Source: CAZPHI01 sp964586425 (GTDB lineage Bacteria > Bacillota > Clostridia > Lachnospirales > Lachnospiraceae). Taken from it: a stretch of DNA of 30,616 bases. The stretch lies in NCBI GenBank assembly GCA_964586425.1, contig CAZPHI010000026.1:1-30616 (forward strand). Direction: 5' to 3'. The position numbers were made by a program, and so were the translations under genes. The notes beneath the pieces were generated by a model. It was not told the origin of the DNA and searched no databases. It worked only from the letters and a program-made list of their open reading frames with translations. Below are positions 24,980 to 30,616 of the stretch, piece after piece. How positions within the stretch are numbered: position 1 is the stretch's first letter; each line of letters starts with the position of its first letter.

Positions 24980-26254
24980 ATGGAAATTGATAGTCTTACT
25001 GGATTTTATAACTTGAAGACATTCCTAAGTGAAGCACATAGACTCATTCAAAATAAGGATGTTAACTATGCTATGCTTGATATTGACTTGAGTAATTTCA
25101 AATATCTCAATGATTTCTATGGAATGGATGAGGGTGACAGAGTTATTAGCGATATGGCTGATTACTTTTTTAAAAGCACAAGTAATTTTTGTATTGGATA
25201 CCGAACTATGGGTGATCAGTTTAGGGCTCTTGTTACCACTAATAATTTTACAGAAGATGAGATGGTTGACCACATTGTCGCACGCAACAAAGAATTTGAA
25301 AGAATAATGTTAAAGAGATACCCAAATCTATATTTACATGTATATTCTGGAATTTACTTCATTACTAATAGAGATGAAGATATTCGCAGAGCTATTGACA
25401 AGTCTCACTTTGCCAAAAAAAGTATCAAAGGTAATTTTGATATTACCTGCAAGGTTTACCGTGAATGGGATTTCAAGGAAAATGTTGCTAATATGCGTGT
25501 AATCAACGAATTCGAGCAGGCAATCGTCAACGATAATATTGTCGTGTATTTACAACCAAAGATGCGTGTTTCTGACCACAAATTAATAGGTGCTGAAGCA
25601 CTTGCAAGAATAATTGATTCTTCAGGTCAGATTATGTCTCCTGCCATTTTCATCCCCGTTCTTGAGCAAACAGGAATGATTGGTCGACTTGATGATATAA
25701 TACTTGAGAAAACATTTCAACTTATGAACCACTGGCAAAAGTCAAATTATGCAGCGCTTCCTGTCTCTGTTAATCTTTCGAGATTACAGTTTTCAAAAAG
25801 TGATCTTGCAGATAAGATTATCTATATGTCAGAAAAATACGAAATTGATCCATCACTTGTTGAACTTGAGATTACCGAAACTATATTCATTGAATGTCTG
25901 GATGAAGTTTCTGCCATTGTAATGCAGCTTCGACTTGCTGGATTTACAATTAGTGTTGACGATTTTGGTTCTGGATATTCATCTTTAAGTCTGATATCAT
26001 CAATACCTGCTGATGTTATAAAGCTTGATAGTTCTTTTGCAAAAAAAAGTCTCAAATCAGTTTCTGGCAGAAAGATTGTTGAAAGTATTGTCTCTATGCT
26101 TAAGAACATTAACTTTGACGTAATATGTGAAGGAATAGAAACCCAGGAAGATGAGAATATCATCTATGAATTTGGATGTGACAAGATTCAAGGATACTTG
26201 TATGATAAGCCAATCCCTGCTCTTTTATTTGAAGAGAAATATCTCAATGTATAA
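24980..26254 (+). CDS. GGDEF-EAL protein, likely c-di-GMP phosphodiesterase with degenerate GGDEF
   Basis: A 424-residue soluble protein with an N-terminal GGDEF fold (about residues 1-165) and a C-terminal EAL domain (170-424). The GGDEF site reads MGDQF (77-81), so the cyclase active site is altered and probably inactive. The EAL domain keeps the catalytic set: EAL (206-208), SVNLS, EITE, VDDFGSGYSS, IKLD, EGIET and KIQGYLYDKP. It should hydrolyse cyclic-di-GMP, and the degenerate GGDEF may bind GTP as a regulator, as in some known family members (inference). There is no transmembrane or sensor domain. AAAGG lies 14 nt before the ATG, a wide spacing. It is monocistronic. Confidence 0.93.
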   Translation: MEIDSLTGFYNLKTFLSEAHRLIQNKDVNYAMLDIDLSNFKYLNDFYGMDEGDRVISDMADYFFKSTSNFCIGYRTMGDQFRALVTTNNFTEDEMVDHIVARNKEFERIMLKRYPNLYLHVYSGIYFITNRDEDIRRAIDKSHFAKKSIKGNFDITCKVYREWDFKENVANMRVINEFEQAIVNDNIVVYLQPKMRVSDHKLIGAEALARIIDSSGQIMSPAIFIPVLEQTGMIGRLDDIILEKTFQLMNHWQKSNYAALPVSVNLSRLQFSKSDLADKIIYMSEKYEIDPSLVELEITETIFIECLDEVSAIVMQLRLAGFTISVDDFGSGYSSLSLISSIPADVIKLDSSFAKKSLKSVSGRKIVESIVSMLKNINFDVICEGIETQEDENIIYEFGCDKIQGYLYDKPIPALLFEEKYLNV

Positions 26255-26285
26255 CATCCAATTATAATTAAAACAACAAGTTTAC

Positions 26286-26340
26286 ATTCTCCATTGAATT
26301 GCATAATTATATATTATACTTATTCTTTTCAATGGAGGAT
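26286..26340 (+). repeat. 13-bp inverted repeat covering the S8 peptidase RBS
   Basis: ATTCTCCATTGAA (26286-26298) pairs with TTCAATGGAGGAT (26328-26340), 13 bp with one U·G, across a 29-nt AT-rich loop. The 3' arm contains the GGAGGA ribosome binding site. If transcription starts inside the loop, where possible -10 hexamers lie, it would be a DNA operator rather than an RNA stem. Confidence 0.55.
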
Positions 26341-26344
26341 ATTC

Positions 26345-27225
26345 ATGAATACACAAGGCTATGACTTCTCTGCAAATCAGCTTCCAATTTCAGTCGCTAT
26401 TCTTGATACATGAATAGCTAATCATACCGATTTTGATACCCGCATTGTCGCATTTAGAGACTTTGTGGGTAATTCTATAATTCTATATATAATTATGATA
26501 ACAATGGTCATGGCACTCATATAGTTGGAATTATAGCTGGCAGTGGTGCTGCTTCTAATGGAAGATATAAGGGAATGGCACCTAATGCTAATATTGTTGC
26601 TATCAAGGTTCTTGATCAGAATGGTAATGGCAAAATTGCCAATGTAATCAATGGTCTTCGTTGGCTGCTTACAGTTCGTAATACCTATAATATCCGTGTT
26701 CTTAATATATCGTTTGGCACTACTCCTGACGAAGATATTGATGATAGTTCTATACTTATTAAGATGGTCGAGCATCTGTGGGACACAGGTATTATTGTCG
26801 TTGCCGCTGCAGGTAATAACGGGCCTCATCGCACTAGTGTAACAGTTCCCGGAATAAGCAAGAAAATAATCACTGTAGGTGCATATGATGACTCTGAATT
26901 TGATACCACTAATATTAATCTTCCCAAAAACTACTCTGGACGTGGACCAACGCCAAAATGCATTATGAAACCGGAAATCCTAGCTCCTGGAACTGATATA
27001 ATCTCGTGCGGTACAAAAAAAGATGCCTATTCTGTTAAATCAGGCACCTCCATGGCTGCACCTATTGTGACTGGTGCAATTATTCTTCTATTACAAAAAT
27101 ATCCCAATCTTACTCCCAAACAAGTAAAGCAGCATCTAAAAGATACTGCCATACATGTTCCTACTCTGCCCGATAATCAACAGGGTTGGGGATTAATTAA
27201 TATAAAAGATTTTCTTGACTTATAG
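26345..27225 (+). pseudogene. S8 (subtilisin-like) peptidase, nonsense and frameshift
   Basis: A subtilase without signal peptide, similar to intracellular or small S8 peptidases. Active-site residues are all present but spread over frames. The Asp is in VAILDT, followed by TGA at codon 23 (26411-26413) where the family has Gly (GGA to TGA). The His is in NNGHGTH (about 26503-26520) in another frame. The oxyanion Asn (VAAAGNNG) and the Ser (KSGTSMAAP) follow in that second frame. A frameshift of one base lies in the AT-rich stretch near 26470-26495. GGAGG before the ATG shows the gene was once translated. A protein beginning downstream at 26575 would lack Asp and His. It overlaps the PH-domain gene's end by 6 bases. 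Confidence 0.88.
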
Positions 27226-27642
27226 ATCATTATTATCAAAATCATCATTATCTTCATCAAGAGTTTCATCATGATCATCACTCATAAATTCTCTGCTTGA
27301 TACTCGTTTTGCTGTACGCTCTTTCTCAACAAGTTCAGATATTAACTCCTTAACATCTCTTGATTTCTTAATATTCTTAAACTGGAAATCTTTTAATGTC
27401 TTATCTGCTGAGCAGAAATTAATTGTTCCAATTCCGAATAATCTCTGTCCTAAAGTACGTGTAAGTGATATATCCATTATTCGATATAATCTTACCTCAT
27501 CTTCTCTTACGTTAAAGAAACCTCTCTGAATAAATAATCTCTCTTCACTCAGAGAATACTTAGTAAATGACCATGGTAAGCCAAATACAATTCTTTTTCT
27601 GTCTTTCCAAAGTATCGTTGCATCCGTATTCTTCTTACTCAT
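27220..27642 (-). CDS. PH-domain (bacterial pleckstrin-like, YdbT type) protein
   Basis: A 140-residue protein. The segment ILWKDRKRIVFGLPWSFTKYSLSEERLFIQRGFFNVREDEVRLYRIMDISLTRTLGQRLFGIGTI matches the short bacterial PH domain (bPH2), including the RLYRIMDI strand, usually seen next to membrane proteins. Here there is no membrane helix. The C-terminus (about the last 30 residues) is an acidic disordered tail (DDHDETLDEDNDDFDNND). AAAGGAG lies 6 nt before the ATG. A possible promoter is TATAAT at 27708-27703 (minus). Function is unknown. Confidence 0.85.
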   Translation of the reverse strand: MSKKNTDATILWKDRKRIVFGLPWSFTKYSLSEERLFIQRGFFNVREDEVRLYRIMDISLTRTLGQRLFGIGTINFCSADKTLKDFQFKNIKKSRDVKELISELVEKERTAKRVSSREFMSDDHDETLDEDNDDFDNNDL

Positions 27643-27748
27643 AAATTACTCCTTTAATTAATTATTGTAACACTACTTTTAAGTCGCTTCGACATTTTCC
27701 TAATTATACCATAGTATGCCACGAGATGCCATAATATTTATATTTTAA

Positions 27749-27777
27749 TTGCCTTTTATATGCATTTCTATTATAAT
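27749..27777 (+). promoter_or_regulatory. Promoter of the carbamate kinase gene
   Basis: TTGCCT (27749-27754), a 17-nt spacer and a perfect TATAAT (27772-27777). Confidence 0.8.
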
Positions 27778-27820
27778 GTAAGTATTAAATAACTAATTAT
27801 TTGGGAGGATATTATAAATT

Positions 27821-28753
27821 ATGGATAATAAAAGAATTGTTGTTGCTCTCGGACGTAACGCCTTTGGAGAAACATTTCCAGAACAGCAAGCTAACGTAAA
27901 AAAAGCTGCAATTGCTATTGCTGATTTAGTAGAAGCAAAGTATCAGGTTGTTATTACACATAGCAACGGACCTCAGGTTGGAATGATACAAACTGCAATG
28001 ACTGAATTTAGTCGTCTTGATTCTAAGTATACTGTTGCCCCTATGTCACTTTGTGGTGCAATGAGCCAGGGATATATTGGTTATGATCTTCAGAATGCCA
28101 TCAGAGCAGAATTACTTAACAGAGGTATCTATAAGACTGTATCTACTGTCATTACTCAGGTACGAGTTGACCCATTCGACGCAGCATTCAGTAACCCAAC
28201 TAAAGTAATTGGACGTTATATGACAAAAGAAGAAGCTGATGCAGAGGAAGCAAAAGGCAACTATGTTGTTGAAGAAGATGGCAAATACAGAAGAGTTATT
28301 GCTTCTCCAATGCCTATAGATATCTATGAGATAGACGCCGTAAAAGCGCTTCTAGATGCTAATCAGATAGTAATCGCTGCAGGTGGCGGTGGAATTCCAG
28401 TTCTTGAGCAGGGTACAAAGCTTAAAGGTGCAAGTGCTATCATTGAAAAAGACTATACAGCAGCAAAACTCGCTGAATTAGTTGATGCTGGTACTCTTCT
28501 ATTCCTTACAGCTTACGATAAACTTACAATTGGTAAGGGAACTCCTGAAGAGAAGGTATTTGAGCATGTTTCTGCAAAAGATCTTCATCAATACATTAAA
28601 GCAGGTCATTTTCCAGCAAAAACAACATTTCCTAAAGTAGACGCATCTATAAGATTCGTAACAGCTGAACCTGAAAGGGTTGCTGTCATTGCTAGCCTTG
28701 AACATGCTAAAGAAGGTCTTTTAGGAAAAACTGGAACAACAATAACAGCTTAA
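27821..28753 (+). CDS. arcC: Carbamate kinase
   Basis: A 310-residue carbamate kinase making ATP from carbamoyl phosphate and ADP (the last step of arginine, agmatine or allantoin fermentation), or running in reverse. Family blocks are VVALGRNAFGE (usually GGNA/GHNA; here Arg), ITHSNGPQVGMI, APMSLCGAMSQGYIGYDLQNA, VITQVRVDP, VIGRYMTKEEAD, RRVIASPMPIDIYEI, AAGGGGIPV, the catalytic-lysine block AIIEKDYTAAKLAEL, LTAYDKL and FVTAEPERV. Length is normal. No arcA, arcB or other carbamoyl-phosphate genes are adjacent, so the pathway is not shown here. A GGAGG is 12 nt before the ATG, a little far. Strong promoter and terminator make it monocistronic. Confidence 0.96.
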   Translation: MDNKRIVVALGRNAFGETFPEQQANVKKAAIAIADLVEAKYQVVITHSNGPQVGMIQTAMTEFSRLDSKYTVAPMSLCGAMSQGYIGYDLQNAIRAELLNRGIYKTVSTVITQVRVDPFDAAFSNPTKVIGRYMTKEEADAEEAKGNYVVEEDGKYRRVIASPMPIDIYEIDAVKALLDANQIVIAAGGGGIPVLEQGTKLKGASAIIEKDYTAAKLAELVDAGTLLFLTAYDKLTIGKGTPEEKVFEHVSAKDLHQYIKAGHFPAKTTFPKVDASIRFVTAEPERVAVIASLEHAKEGLLGKTGTTITA

Positions 28754-28775
28754 TTAAAATAACACTAATAGAATG

Positions 28776-28812
28776 TTCTGAAAGTATATACCAATACTTT
28801 CAGAATATTTTT
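28776..28812 (+). terminator. Terminator after arcC
   Basis: TTCTGAAAGTAT pairs with ATACTTTCAGAA (12 bp, 6-nt loop), followed by a run of seven T. Confidence 0.95.
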
Positions 28813-28831
28813 TTGCATAAAATTTTTTGCA

Positions 28832-28980
28832 TAAAAATAGAAGATGAAGTTTAAGGGGAGACTTCATCTTCTTGCGAGGGGAACAATATATATAGTCAAG
28901 AGTGCTTGGGGGCTACTCCTTTGTCCATTAAAATATAGCTGCGATTCTTTAACAAAAAACGCTATTAAATATTAAGTACT
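28832..28980 (-). ncRNA. Candidate trans-acting small RNA with three C-rich motifs
   Basis: A consensus promoter (29013-28986) and an intrinsic terminator (12-bp stem 28872-28861 / 28850-28839, then ATTTTTAT) bound a transcript of about 149 nt with no credible ORF. Within it AGGAGT (28920-28915) pairs with ACTCTT (28903-28898), displaying the loop AGCCCCCAAGC. A second stretch, GTTCCCCTCG, lies unpaired at about 28884-28876. The terminator loop is CTCCCCTTAA. Each CCCC motif complements purine-rich ribosome binding sites, as in the C-rich loops of RsaE-type Gram-positive regulatory RNAs. Known family membership was not established. Confidence 0.65.
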
Positions 28981-28985
28981 TACCT

Positions 28986-29013
28986 ATTGTACCACTATTA
29001 TACAAAATGTCAA
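28986..29013 (-). promoter_or_regulatory. Promoter of the candidate small RNA
   Basis: Minus-strand TTGACA (29013-29008), a 16-nt spacer and TACAAT (28991-28986); start near 28980. It lies after the end of the alcohol dehydrogenase gene and points away from it. Confidence 0.8.
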
Positions 29014-29065
29014 TATAGATATACGAAAAGAGTGGTTAAAATGGTGTTTTTTGTTGAATACTTTA

Positions 29066-30223
29066 CTATAGACAATTAGTCAAAATTTCTTCTACATCTT
29101 TCTCGTTTAATGGTACATATGCATAAATCAAACCACCATTAAACACTGCTTTTCTGGCCATTTCTGAAATGTGTGTTTTATCAATTCCTAAATCTGATAA
29201 TTTACGTGGAATGCCACAATTATTAAAGAATTCTTCAAGGGCATCAATACCTTTTTTGGCTGCCTCAAACTCATCATTTTCATCAATATTCCACACATTT
29301 TTTGCAAACATTGCAATCCTTTTAACTGTTTTATCATTCAATATGTGTCTAAGCCACTTTGGCGTAATAATTGCAAGGCCTACACCATGTGTAATATCAT
29401 AGAATGCGCTAAGCTCATGCTCTATTGGATGACATGACCATGAACCTGGTTTACCTGCTCCTACGAGTCCATTTAGAGCCATTGTGCTAGCCCACATAAG
29501 GTTTGCCCTTGCTTCATAGCAACATGGGTTCTCCAAAGCCATTGGTGTGTATTTTATACATGTTTGTAATAAACCTTCTGCCAATCTATCCTGCACAAAG
29601 GTTCCTTTTTCACTCTTGAAGTAATTCTCCATTACATGCGACATTATATCTGCAGAGCCAGATGCTGTCTGATATCTTGAAACTGCGAATGTATATTCAG
29701 GACCACAAATAGATACTTCTGGAATAAATTCACGACTTGATGTTCCTAGTTTTTCATTAAGTGACATGTTGGAAATAACAGCATTCTTATTCATCTCAGA
29801 ACCTGTAGCTGCAATAGTAAGTACAGTTACAATTGGTAAAACCTTCTGAATTAATCTACTGTCTGTGACAAGGTCCCATGGATCCCCGTCATAATAATTA
29901 CCTGCAGCTACAACCTTACTGCAATCGATTGTACTTCCGCCACCGATAGCCAAAACTACATCAATTTTATTCTGCTTGCATAGTTCCACACCTTTTCTAA
30001 CACTTTCAATTTTCGGATTAGGCTCCACACCACTTAATTCAATCACATTGAAGCCTTCTAATAACTCCATCGCCTTATCATATATGCCATTACGCTTAAT
30101 ACTTCCTCCGCCATATACTAATAATACATTCTTACCATATCTATTAAGTACTTCTGGTAAATGCTCTATCTGCCCTTTACCAAACATTATCTCTGTACGT
30201 GCTTTAAAATTAAAATTCTGCAT
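29066..30223 (-). CDS. Iron-containing alcohol dehydrogenase (butanol dehydrogenase type)
   Basis: A 385-residue group III alcohol dehydrogenase, resembling NADPH-dependent butanol dehydrogenases. Nucleotide-binding features are LLVYGGGSIKRNG and LAIGGGSTIDCSK. Metal ligands fit DIMSHVMENYF (Asp and first His, about residues 195-199) and HPIEHELSAFYDITHGVGLA (later His residues). It reduces aldehydes to alcohols at the expense of NAD(P)H, which in fermenters recycles cofactor. The ATG at 30223 has GGAGG 5 nt upstream; the in-frame ATG at 30235 overlaps that site. No good terminator is seen right after the stop; the first is the small RNA's. A tRNA-Trp gene and its terminator lie upstream. Confidence 0.94.
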   Translation of the reverse strand: MQNFNFKARTEIMFGKGQIEHLPEVLNRYGKNVLLVYGGGSIKRNGIYDKAMELLEGFNVIELSGVEPNPKIESVRKGVELCKQNKIDVVLAIGGGSTIDCSKVVAAGNYYDGDPWDLVTDSRLIQKVLPIVTVLTIAATGSEMNKNAVISNMSLNEKLGTSSREFIPEVSICGPEYTFAVSRYQTASGSADIMSHVMENYFKSEKGTFVQDRLAEGLLQTCIKYTPMALENPCCYEARANLMWASTMALNGLVGAGKPGSWSCHPIEHELSAFYDITHGVGLAIITPKWLRHILNDKTVKRIAMFAKNVWNIDENDEFEAAKKGIDALEEFFNNCGIPRKLSDLGIDKTHISEMARKAVFNGGLIYAYVPLNEKDVEEILTNCL

Positions 30224-30233
30224 GTCTACCTCC

Positions 30234-30300
30234 ATCTATTCTAATATTAATTATCTTATATAGTTTAAATAATAACATACTTTTTATATATAGAATAGAT
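30234..30300. repeat. 10-bp inverted repeat upstream of the alcohol dehydrogenase
   Basis: ATCTATTCTA (30234-30243) and TAGAATAGAT (30291-30300) are exact complements 47 bp apart. The nearer arm abuts the GGAGG ribosome binding site. A 5' leader stem or a looping operator is possible. Confidence 0.5.
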
Positions 30301-30351
30301 TTATAATCTTAAAAAAGTATAAAGCATACAATAATCAAGGTTGACAATAGG

Positions 30352-30398
30352 AAAATAAAAGTCCTCAAAGCCAGATTTAATCTAGCTTTGAGGACTTT
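30352..30398 (-). terminator. Terminator after tRNA-Trp
   Basis: A perfect 14-bp stem (30358-30371 with 30385-30398) with an inner AGAT/ATCT extension, followed on the minus strand by TTTTATTTT. On the plus strand it is also flanked by a short T-run. Confidence 0.93.
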
Positions 30399-30427
30399 TA
30401 AAGAATAAAAATATTAGAATGTTTAAA

Positions 30428-30498
30428 CAGGGGTGGAGAGAATCGAACTCCCGCCAAAGGTTTTGGAGACCCCTATGATACCATTTCACCACACCCCT
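30428..30498 (-). tRNA. tRNA-Trp (anticodon CCA)
   Basis: The minus strand folds into a full cloverleaf. AGGGGTG pairs with CACCCCT, the discriminator is G, the anticodon loop CTCCAAA gives anticodon CCA (30466-30464), and the T-arm contains GGGAGTTCGATTCTCTC. The 3' CCA is not encoded. It reads UGG (Trp). Its own terminator follows 30 bases later. Confidence 0.97.
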
Positions 30499-30616
30499 AT
30501 ATAACAAAACACAACTCAAAGAGTCATGATTATTATTAAAGTATTAAGTTAATTACTTGTTCCTTCAAAACTGCAAATCAATCACTATCTATACATCCGT
30601 ATTCCACTGGAATAAC
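30499..30616. other. Right-edge spacer with rRNA-leader-like sequence
   Basis: No gene or tRNA is seen. On the plus strand TTGTTCCTTCAAAACTGCAA (about 30557-30576) resembles the boxA-like CTTTGAAAACTG segments that precede rRNA genes in Firmicutes. A promoter for it is not seen here, so this is only a hint. Confidence 0.3.

Noticed and set aside
25822..26163. Open frames opposite the EAL domain and other antisense frames over genes
   Set aside because: Shadow frames of well-supported genes with no domain, ribosome binding site or promoter.
26411..26413. TGA read as glycine (code change) in the S8 peptidase
   Set aside because: A frameshift follows within 90 bases, and other genes use standard codons with TGA not seen as Gly. 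A pseudogene explains both lesions.
28893..28925. A 10-codon ORF (MDKGVAPKHS) inside the candidate small RNA
   Set aside because: No ribosome binding site precedes its ATG, and its AGGAG lies in the coding part and pairs in the hairpin.
30499..30616. Start of an rRNA operon at the right edge
   Set aside because: Only a short boxA-like string is seen; no promoter or rRNA sequence is present in the window.

Overview
The window is AT-rich and reads as chromosomal DNA of an anaerobic Firmicute, most likely a Lachnospiraceae member close to Lachnospira/[Eubacterium] eligens. The reasons are the strong AGGAGG-type ribosome binding sites, a T-box leader, a CIRCE operator, a DUF5721 gene (known to me from this family), a surface protein built from LRR_5 repeats plus DUF4214 repeats, and a butanol-dehydrogenase-type alcohol dehydrogenase. 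The species is inference. I see no phage, IS transposase, CRISPR array or plasmid gene.

Layout. 1-5460 (minus): a T-box regulated operon pheS-pheT-queA-PilZ, with its promoter, leader and intrinsic terminator all readable. 5480-6460 (minus): a short operon of a small unknown protein and a GNAT acetyltransferase. 6468-8685 (minus): a secreted LRR_5/DUF4214 surface protein broken by two in-frame TAA codons, behind a roughly 100-nt structured 5' leader. 8765-10622 (minus): a translationally coupled MarR regulator and MATE exporter. 10651-11786 (minus): an aldo/keto reductase with a one-base frameshift. 11840-12998 (minus): a free-standing methyltransferase resembling NRPS methylation domains. 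13074-16773 (minus): an operon of DegV, an alpha/beta hydrolase, a 3-hydroxyacyl-CoA dehydrogenase and an HD-domain protein, closed by a clear terminator. 17043-23242 (plus): DUF5721, htpG behind a perfect CIRCE element, signal peptidase I, a DUF1540 small protein, an ABC-F ATPase and an overlapping thioesterase. 23265-24743 (minus): a two-domain PPK2. 24980-26254 (plus): a GGDEF-EAL protein. 26345-27225 (plus): a broken S8 peptidase. 27220-27642 (minus): a PH-domain protein. 27821-28753 (plus): carbamate kinase. 28832-29013 (minus): a probable independent small RNA. 29066-30223 (minus): an iron alcohol dehydrogenase. 30428-30498 (minus): tRNA-Trp with its own terminator.

How it fits together. 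Most genes are housekeeping (translation, protein folding and export, polyphosphate and energy metabolism). Two proteins belong to cyclic-di-GMP signalling: a PilZ receptor carried in the Phe-tRNA synthetase operon and a phosphodiesterase-type GGDEF-EAL protein. Three genes are disrupted (LRR protein, aldo/keto reductase, S8 peptidase), which suggests relaxed selection on surface and accessory functions, or base errors in the source sequence.

The most unusual signals are in RNA. They are (i) a 149-nt candidate small RNA with a consensus promoter, a terminator and three C-rich anti-Shine-Dalgarno motifs; (ii) a leader in front of the DUF1540 gene where a 12-bp helix buries the ribosome binding site and ends in a U-run that touches the start codon; (iii) a 10-bp hairpin between the pheT ribosome binding site and its AUG; and (iv) a CIRCE operator that also looks like the terminator of the upstream gene.
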